Assembly (NCBI GenBank): GCA_002396665.1
Contig: DGYJ01000011.1
Coordinates: 23,237-35,578 of the forward strand
Direction: 5' to 3'
From: Bdellovibrionaceae bacterium UBA5009
Lineage (GTDB): Bacteria > Bdellovibrionota > Bdellovibrionia > Bdellovibrionales > Bdellovibrionaceae
DNA length: 12,342 nt
The position numbers and the translations under genes are program-made. Shown one piece after another: positions 7,776-12,342 of this stretch. How positions within the stretch are numbered: the first letter of the stretch is position 1; each line of letters begins with the position of its first letter. The notes below the pieces were generated by a model. It had not been told where the DNA came from. It worked only from the letters and a program-made list of their open reading frames with translations, and made no database searches.

Positions 7776-10264
7776 TGAAAAATTTAATCCTAACTTTTTC
7801 TTTATTTGCTTTGACCATCTCGCTTTCGGGCTGTTTTGAAGAAGTGAAAAGCAATTCCAGCACAAGTCAGTCAAGCTCTGCAGCAAGTAGTGATATTAAA
7901 CCCCAGGATTTTGCGGGGGCCGCTGCAGCTAAAAATAAAGTCACCGGAATCGAAGTCAGTTGGATTTCATCAAGCAAAGAAGTGTCTGCCTATAAAGTTT
8001 ATCGTGTCCAAGGTAAAAAATTAAATCTTTTAGCTTCGTTACCAAGTACAGTCAGCGCCTATGTCGATGGTACTGTTTCTTGGGGCTCTATTTATTCTTA
8101 TATCGTCAGAGCTGCTGACACCAAAGGCGTTGAAGAAACAAATTCAAAACAAGTTTCAGCCTTGGCGTGGGCTGGAATTGATACAGTCAGCCCACTGACT
8201 AGAAGCTCTTTGCAAATTAATATGGCCAACGCCACACCGATTGCAGATGAGGTTCGCATTTATCTGCAACCGGCAAATAAATCCGTCGACCCAATTCTTG
8301 TTAAAACTTTAACTGGAAGTGATCTCACTGCTACAATTGAAAATTTAAAGGTAGGTTATAAATATTTGATCAAAGCGCAGGCCTATGTGAATTCTCTTAA
8401 AAAAGAGGACGGAAACGAAGTTGAATTTACCGTGAACACAGACACTGAAGGATATCACGACGAAGGCATTTCTAAAGCTAAATGGGGAAATGTCATGAAC
8501 ATTCGGGCCTTTGGTGAATCACCAGGTTCAAATCCACATCCCAGCATTCTTGATAAATCCCCAAGCCTTCGCCATGTTGAGGTGGCATTTAATAGCTTTA
8601 CTTCAATGCCCTCGACAACAAAGTATGTCGTGATCCGCACAAAAGAAGGTCTATCTATCGACACCAGTGCCAGCAGCGCTTGCAGTGACACCACTCTGAC
8701 TTCCTGCTTGGCTTGCAGCTTTACTGGAATCGGCGTTTTGAATTGCAAAGATGACAATGTGGCTGCATCACCCATGCGGTATCGATACACTTTGGCATTA
8801 GTGCATGATGATGGGACTGAAACATGGGTTGAACCTTTGAATGACAGTAAGGTCGATAATTTTTCTGTGCTTGTGCCCATCCCACCTAAGGACATGATCT
8901 TAGTTCAAAGGGATGCAGTGAACTATGAAATGTGTTCTCAAATGCAAAAGACATCTGACCCTTCTAATCACAATCGTTGTATCTACAATGGCGTCGGGGC
9001 CGTTCCATACAGTAGCGGTCACAATAAGCCACCCCTAAATTTAACATCGGGTTACTATGATTTTGGTTATAATCTTTTTGTCGACAGATATCCTAACGCC
9101 TGCAACTGGACACGATCTGCCAACGGTGGAATGTGCGGAGCTGGGGCCACTGCAGGTGATTGTCGTGGGGCCTTGGCCAATGAAACTGTACTGCCTTCGA
9201 ATACTATTGGCGTTGATGGCAATGTCTACTGGGCATACACCCATGCTAGCTGGAATGTGAATTACTCATCTAATATTTGTTTGCAAAAAATCGGCGGCGC
9301 TTGGAAAAGAATTATGGATATCAACAACAGTTACACTAATCAAGCCAGCTATTACCAAAAAATGATCACCACAGATCCTTCCAATCAAGGTGGGCAAAAG
9401 CCCCCTTTGATTCAGTCTAATTTAGGTCCTATCACCGCAAATTTGATTTGCAATAGTTTCGTAGATCCAAACTATGGAATCAAAAGAATTTCTAGAATGC
9501 GTGAATACAGGGCCTATGCTGTATTCCCCATCATCACGAACGAACCCTACGCCACAACATATAGTATTGCTCGAAATAATTGGATGGGATTTTCAGGTGG
9601 AGCGAACCAGGGACTGCATGACAGCAGCAATGGATACGCATGTCCAAATTATGTGAAAGACCCTGCAATGACAGCTTTTGCCAATGATACAGCCATGATG
9701 GCACAGAATGATTTTGCTCAATATGTTTCTGCTGGAAGTGTTTATGGTGGTGGATTTTTTATTGGCTCGCCCATGACATCAGATTGCCAGTCCCGCTACG
9801 GAATGCATGATATGCATTTTCAACAGGCATGGCCAGTCAGTGATTATTTCAATTACCAGCAATCTCCGAATATATCAATTGGTGGCATATCACCAATTGA
9901 TGATGGAAATCGAGATCTTTTAATGGATGCCAATGGCGCCATGACAGGTTTTAAAATGGATTGGACAACTGCCTTTATTAACGGCGGAGGTGGCATGTAC
10001 TTCTACGGAACTAGCGCACCTACGAATTATATGTCGATTCCGATGGGTTTACCAATTTTTCTTTCAAGCTCATTAGATTACTTGGCCAGAGCCTTCTTTC
10101 TACAGCCCTATGCAAGCGCCTACGTAGGCGGACCTAGTACAGCATCTGCCAAGGAGCCTAAGCAAAGCCGAGTGAATAACAGATTCGAGATTGTTACGGA
10201 CGAAGTGTGGAATTCGAATGCTGGCAACTTTTTACTGAACCGCTGTGTCCTACCTGCTGAATAA
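7775..10264 (+). CDS. Large lipoprotein: FN3-like domains plus Cys-rich FGE/C-type-lectin-like domain (paralogue 2)
   Basis: The protein has 829 residues and is a tandem paralogue of the upstream gene. Its ATG shares one base with the preceding stop (TAATG), with GAGG seven bases before it inside the upstream gene, so translation is probably coupled. The signal peptide ends in lipobox LSGC (C20), followed by a Ser-rich tether to about residue 40. Beta-domains occupy about 50-135 (FN3-like: GIEVSWIS, AYKVYRV, YSYIVRAAD), 140-225 and 265-365, the last with C303, C311, C314 and C324 at the same spacing as in paralogue 1. The C-terminal region repeats the family signature: MILVQRDAVNYEMC, GYYDFGYNLFVDRY, GGMCGAGATAGDC, IGVDGNVYWA, KRISRMREYRA and CQSRYGMHDM. 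The GNV-type motif kept in paralogue 1 has become MHFQQAWPVSD here. All 14 mature cysteines match paralogue 1 in order. Likely a surface lipoprotein; the ligand is unknown. Confidence 0.9.
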   Translation: MKNLILTFSLFALTISLSGCFEEVKSNSSTSQSSSAASSDIKPQDFAGAAAAKNKVTGIEVSWISSSKEVSAYKVYRVQGKKLNLLASLPSTVSAYVDGTVSWGSIYSYIVRAADTKGVEETNSKQVSALAWAGIDTVSPLTRSSLQINMANATPIADEVRIYLQPANKSVDPILVKTLTGSDLTATIENLKVGYKYLIKAQAYVNSLKKEDGNEVEFTVNTDTEGYHDEGISKAKWGNVMNIRAFGESPGSNPHPSILDKSPSLRHVEVAFNSFTSMPSTTKYVVIRTKEGLSIDTSASSACSDTTLTSCLACSFTGIGVLNCKDDNVAASPMRYRYTLALVHDDGTETWVEPLNDSKVDNFSVLVPIPPKDMILVQRDAVNYEMCSQMQKTSDPSNHNRCIYNGVGAVPYSSGHNKPPLNLTSGYYDFGYNLFVDRYPNACNWTRSANGGMCGAGATAGDCRGALANETVLPSNTIGVDGNVYWAYTHASWNVNYSSNICLQKIGGAWKRIMDINNSYTNQASYYQKMITTDPSNQGGQKPPLIQSNLGPITANLICNSFVDPNYGIKRISRMREYRAYAVFPIITNEPYATTYSIARNNWMGFSGGANQGLHDSSNGYACPNYVKDPAMTAFANDTAMMAQNDFAQYVSAGSVYGGGFFIGSPMTSDCQSRYGMHDMHFQQAWPVSDYFNYQQSPNISIGGISPIDDGNRDLLMDANGAMTGFKMDWTTAFINGGGGMYFYGTSAPTNYMSIPMGLPIFLSSSLDYLARAFFLQPYASAYVGGPSTASAKEPKQSRVNNRFEIVTDEVWNSNAGNFLLNRCVLPAE

Positions 10265-10339
10265 TTTTCCCCAACGGTAGACTAGTCTCTTTACGAAGAC
10301 TTCAAGCGCTTTAGTCCATCAGAAATCAAAAGCCTCATC

Positions 10340-10365
10340 AGCACCTGATATGGAGCTCCTTTTTT
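10340..10365 (+). terminator. Weak intrinsic terminator candidate after the lipoprotein operon
   Basis: AGCACC (10340-10345) can pair with GGAGCT (10352-10357) with one A-A mismatch around a TGATAT loop, followed by CC and six T residues (10360-10365). The stem is short, so this is tentative. It lies 76 bases after the lipoprotein stop and upstream of the toxin promoter. The rest of 10265-10424 holds a 10-bp palindrome at 10279-10288 and no gene. Confidence 0.35.
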
Positions 10366-10386
10366 GCAATCATTTCATTTTTTATC

Positions 10387-10415
10387 TTGAATTTTACTTC
10401 TATTTGAAGTAAAAT
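10387..10415 (+). promoter_or_regulatory. Toxin-antitoxin promoter: TTGAAT-N17-TAAAAT
   Basis: A -35 TTGAAT (10387-10392) and -10 TAAAAT (10410-10415) are separated by exactly 17 bases. Initiation about seven bases after the -10 would fall at about 10422, only a few bases before the toxin ATG at 10425, so the transcript would be leaderless or nearly so. The core is almost completely covered by a perfect inverted repeat, as expected for an autoregulated toxin-antitoxin operon. Confidence 0.6.
10391..10415. promoter_or_regulatory. Perfect 10-bp inverted repeat, probable antitoxin operator
   Basis: ATTTTACTTC (10391-10400), a 5-base TATTT centre, and GAAGTAAAAT (10406-10415) form an exact inverted repeat. 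Its arms cover the end of the -35, the spacer and the whole -10 of the promoter for the module. XRE-type antitoxins commonly bind such dyads as dimers and repress their own operon. An AT-rich hairpin without a following T-run makes a terminator role unlikely. Confidence 0.6.
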
Positions 10416-10424
10416 AGATTTTGG

Positions 10425-10706
10425 ATGGAAGTACGCACAAAGATCACTCGCAGCCGTGGATTTGAAAAGCAACTGGATAAGGTTCCTGACTTTATTCGCA
10501 AGAAGGTCTTATTTTGGATCTTTTTAGTTGAATCAAATGGCGTCTGGGAAGTGATGAAGTCTCCCGGATTTCACGATGAACCCTTAAAGGGTGATCGCAA
10601 AGGTCAGCGGTCTGTACGAATGAATAAAGCTTATAGGCTTATTTACCAAGTCATCCAAAATCGCATTCATATTGAACTGCTGGAGGTACACAAGCATGAC
10701 TACTAA
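10425..10706 (+). CDS. RelE/ParE-superfamily toxin (YafQ/HigB-like mRNA interferase)
   Basis: The protein has 93 residues, the usual size for this superfamily. It matches the family whose conserved core reads like PGFHDEPLKGDRKGQRSVR (residues 47-65), then AYRLIYQV, with a C-terminal LEVHKHDY. Candidate catalytic or RNA-contact residues are H50, D51, K55, R62, R65, H89, H91 and Y93. Such proteins typically cleave mRNA on the ribosome and stop translation until neutralised by the partner antitoxin. The gene order is toxin first, as in higBA. The ATG at 10425 has no Shine-Dalgarno sequence and sits right after the -10 element, so expression may be low or leaderless. Its last 11 bases overlap the antitoxin gene. 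The protein looks intact. Family assignment is confident from sequence pattern; the subfamily and exact target are not resolved. Confidence 0.88.
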   Translation: MEVRTKITRSRGFEKQLDKVPDFIRKKVLFWIFLVESNGVWEVMKSPGFHDEPLKGDRKGQRSVRMNKAYRLIYQVIQNRIHIELLEVHKHDY

Positions 10707-10998
10707 ATCTTACTTTGAAAAACTTGAGAAAAAATTTGGCGTTATGACCTTTGCCGATATGCTCAAAGCGTGGCGTGAGGCAGAAGACATGAGTCAAACA
10801 GCCTTTGCAAAACGGATTGGCTTGTCGGTTCAAAACTTGAACGACCTTGAAAAAGGTCGTCGGATTCCATCACCTTCACGAGCTGCTAAAATTGCAAAAA
10901 AACTAGGTTTGCCCGAGATGGGATTGATCCAGCTAGCGATCAAGGATTCTTTGGTAAAAGAAGGTTTTGATTACGACGTGAAGCTCGAATCAGCATAG
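10696..10998 (+). CDS. XRE-family helix-turn-helix antitoxin
   Basis: The protein has 100 residues. ATG 10696 is chosen because TGGAGG (10681-10686) lies nine bases upstream and gives the family-typical N-terminus (MTTKSYFEKLEKKFG); an in-frame ATG at 10672 lacks a ribosome-binding site. A helix-turn-helix spans about residues 22-72: MSQTAFAKRIGLSVQNLNDL followed by EKGRR, the standard Cro/CI-type DNA-recognition pattern. The C-terminal tail (75-100, charged, ending DYDVKLESA) probably helps bind the toxin. It should neutralise the adjacent toxin by direct binding and repress the shared promoter through the inverted repeat at 10391-10415. Its strong ribosome-binding site, compared with none for the toxin, would favour antitoxin excess. 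The family call is confident. Confidence 0.9.
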   Translation: MTTKSYFEKLEKKFGVMTFADMLKAWREAEDMSQTAFAKRIGLSVQNLNDLEKGRRIPSPSRAAKIAKKLGLPEMGLIQLAIKDSLVKEGFDYDVKLESA

Positions 10999-11052
10999 AT
11001 TTAATGCGGCCGACAACTCTATTAGACTTTCGCCCCACTCCTATCCGCCATT

Positions 11053-11106
11053 GACAAACAATTACAAAAGGCCCAGACCCTAGAACTCACTGGGCCTCAC
11101 TTTGTC
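11053..11106. terminator. GC-rich hairpin downstream of the toxin-antitoxin module
   Basis: AGGCCCAG (11069-11076) pairs perfectly with CTGGGCCT (11090-11097) around a 13-base loop. An outer GACAAA (11053-11058) can also pair with TTTGTC (11101-11106). On the plus strand the stem is followed by CACTTTG, a poor T-tract; on the minus strand it is followed by TTTTGT, which is better. It is probably a terminator for the toxin-antitoxin transcript, possibly bidirectional. The rest of 10999-11172 shows no gene and no convincing promoter. Confidence 0.5.
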
Positions 11107-11172
11107 CATTCAACAAGTCCAGAAGATCCCTGAATGACTTATGGCCCAATAGAATCCGTCGAATAGATAAAC

Positions 11173-11778
11173 ATGGGAATCCGACAAATTATTTTTACAA
11201 CAATGTCTATTTTAATTTCAAGTTGCACCAGCAAACTTGTGATTCAATCAGAGCCACCCCAAGTCGAAGTCTCTGTGGCCATTGAAGGCCAAGCTGAAAA
11301 AATTAAATTAGGGCAAACTCCGCTTGAAATCGAAGAAGCAAAGCTGAATGAAACACTGAAGTTAACTTCGGACAGCGCCCAGTGGATACAATTTATTTTT
11401 GAGAAAAAAGATTTTGAAACTAAAACAGTTTATTTGCCATCCAATCGTTTTGGCGAATTAACTAAAACTTTTAAAATTCAAATGAAGACGATGGATGCTA
11501 ACTCGACCACAGTCGTAAAAATGATGAGACATTTCTTTAATGCAAAAAAATTTGCAGAAACAAGACAATTTGAACAGGCCCATCAAGAGATAGACAAGGT
11601 CATTGCTTTGGACAGTCAAATTCCCCAGGCCTATTCGATGAAGGGTGGAATTTACTTTCTTCAAAGTCAAATGGACCAGGCTGCAAACTACTACACAAAA
11701 GCCATTCAAATAGATCCCTCATTCGATGAAGCCATTAAGATGCTTGATACCATCAAAAACAAGGATGGCAAACGATGA
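11173..11778 (+). CDS. PEGA/TPR lipoprotein
   Basis: The protein has 201 residues. A short signal peptide ends in lipobox ISSC (C18), so the mature protein is probably lipid-anchored. A PEGA-like surface-layer domain follows (about 21-105): IQSEPPQVEVSV, then KLGQTPLEI, the SxPxxAxV...GxTP pattern of that family. Residues about 118-192 form tandem TPR helices (FAETRQFEQAHQEIDKVIALDSQIPQAYS and SQMDQAANYYTKAIQIDPSFDEAI), normally a protein-interaction scaffold. The ATG has no clear Shine-Dalgarno sequence upstream. Its stop overlaps the start of the next gene (ATGA), so the two are coupled and likely act together in the envelope. The domain calls are good; the complex it serves cannot be read from this window. 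Confidence 0.85.
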   Translation: MGIRQIIFTTMSILISSCTSKLVIQSEPPQVEVSVAIEGQAEKIKLGQTPLEIEEAKLNETLKLTSDSAQWIQFIFEKKDFETKTVYLPSNRFGELTKTFKIQMKTMDANSTTVVKMMRHFFNAKKFAETRQFEQAHQEIDKVIALDSQIPQAYSMKGGIYFLQSQMDQAANYYTKAIQIDPSFDEAIKMLDTIKNKDGKR

Positions 11779-12342
11779 AGTGCTTAATCCAAACTATCAT
11801 TTTAATCGCTTTTTTTCACAACACAGCATTTGCCCAATTGACCTCGAAACAATTAAGCACACGCAATCAACTTGAAAAAGAAATTCAGCAAAATTTGGCT
11901 AATACCATAGGCACACAATTAGAGCCTGGAACTTACACAGTCGGAGCCAATGTCAAAATTTCACCATTAAATCCTGAGCATAAAAAAGATGAAAAAAAAC
12001 AAAATCCCCTCCCTGCTGGTTTAGATTTAGGAATAATTTCTGCAACAGAGCTATCGAATTCCTATGAAGCTGAAATTGAAGAACTTAAACTTAAAAAAGA
12101 AAAACCGACTGAAGAAAATTCGTTTAAAGTTGATAAAATTGAAATCAACGTTGGCCTTGATACAGCTCTTGGGGCAGAATATCAAAAAAAGTTTTCAAGT
12201 TGGTTGCAAGCAAAAGTCAAAGCAGACTATGGCGCCATCGCCTCATCGAAAGTGACTCAATTTGCTAAAAGAATTTTGCCTGAAGAAAAACCTGCAGAGC
12301 CCGAGTCCCCGTTTAAAAAATGGTCATTACTTATTGTGGCCG
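11775..12342 (+). CDS. Exported protein with predicted membrane segment, 3' end outside window
   Basis: 189 codons are visible and the frame is open to the right edge. The ATG overlaps the previous stop (ATGA) and has AAGGA nine bases upstream. A signal peptide (LIQTIILIAFFHNTAFA) should be cleaved at AFA-Q21. The periplasmic part has an amphipathic segment (30-48), a short beta-like element (EPGTYTVGANVKISP, 50-64), a Lys/Glu/Pro-rich linker (65-118), a second alpha/beta-like segment (VDKIEINVGLDTALG then an amphipathic helix, 119-168), an acidic/Pro linker and then KKWSLLIVA, apparently the start of a transmembrane helix. The overall plan is reminiscent of the periplasmic C-terminal part of FliF-type ring proteins, but I cannot assign a family. 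Together with the coupled PEGA/TPR lipoprotein it suggests an envelope-spanning machine. Real gene: confident; function: unknown. Confidence 0.75.
   Translation, partial: MKCLIQTIILIAFFHNTAFAQLTSKQLSTRNQLEKEIQQNLANTIGTQLEPGTYTVGANVKISPLNPEHKKDEKKQNPLPAGLDLGIISATELSNSYEAEIEELKLKKEKPTEENSFKVDKIEINVGLDTALGAEYQKKFSSWLQAKVKADYGAIASSKVTQFAKRILPEEKPAEPESPFKKWSLLIVA

Noticed and set aside
5211..10264. Diversity-generating retroelement target genes (C-type-lectin-like C-termini)
   Set aside because: No reverse transcriptase, template repeat or adenine-biased variable repeat was seen in the window; fold similarity alone is not enough.
10279..10288. Palindrome AGACTAGTCT as an attachment or operator site
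   Set aside because: It is a short self-complementary stretch with no partner copy, no promoter overlap and no mobile gene nearby.
10672..10695. Antitoxin start at 10672
   Set aside because: The eight extra residues have no ribosome-binding site and are not family-like; ATG 10696 has TGGAGG at ideal spacing.
10265..11172. Toxin-antitoxin module carried on a mobile element
   Set aside because: No transposase, integrase, terminal inverted repeats or target duplications were visible on either side.
12064..12255. Lys-rich small open frame at the right end
   Set aside because: It is a frame-shifted shadow of the exported protein that starts at 11775; its Lys/Leu bias comes from the AAA/GAA-rich linker.

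Overview
The window looks like chromosomal DNA from a Gram-negative bacterium with an outer membrane, and a Bdellovibrio-like predatory deltaproteobacterium (Bdellovibrionota) is the best guess. The basis is moderately AT-rich coding DNA, a high density of exported proteins (two large lipoproteins, a smaller lipoprotein, an outer-membrane barrel candidate and a long repeat-built surface protein), and a fibronectin-type lipoprotein family with a Cys-rich C-terminal domain that I associate with Bdellovibrio-type genomes. That assignment rests on recalled family knowledge, not on a search. No rRNA, tRNA, CRISPR array, transposase or prophage gene was seen. There is no gene-free stretch over 300 bases.

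Layout. Bases 1-2577 (+) hold the 3' part of a large extracellular protein of tandem cadherin/Ig-like domains; its reading frame is open through the left edge. It converges on a two-gene minus-strand operon, read from 5048 down to 2599: a signal-peptide-bearing outer-membrane beta-barrel candidate, then a von Willebrand A (VWA) protein coupled to it by an ATGA overlap. A divergent intergenic region (5049-5210) carries a good minus-strand promoter. To its right are two tandem, paralogous, very large lipoproteins (5211-7775 and 7775-10264, stop and start overlapping as TAATG). Each has fibronectin-III-like N-terminal domains and a C-terminal region resembling a degenerate formylglycine-generating-enzyme (FGE)/C-type-lectin fold. 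All 14 mature cysteines are matched one-to-one between them.

After a short spacer with a weak terminator candidate there is a compact type II toxin-antitoxin module: a RelE/YafQ-like toxin at 10425-10706 and an XRE-family antitoxin at 10696-10998. Its promoter is overlapped by a perfect 10-bp inverted repeat, the probable autoregulatory operator. A GC-rich hairpin follows. The window ends with a PEGA/TPR lipoprotein (11173-11778) translationally coupled to an exported protein whose frame runs off the right edge (11775 onward) as a hydrophobic segment begins.

How they fit together. The left 10 kb reads as a cell-envelope locus: adhesin-like repeats, a metal-binding VWA domain, an outer-membrane barrel and two disulfide-rich surface lipoproteins. 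Joint action in adhesion or ligand recognition is inferred from co-location only. The toxin-antitoxin pair is an independent module. The last two genes form a second envelope operon. The most novel-looking element is the paralogous FN3 + FGE-like lipoprotein pair.
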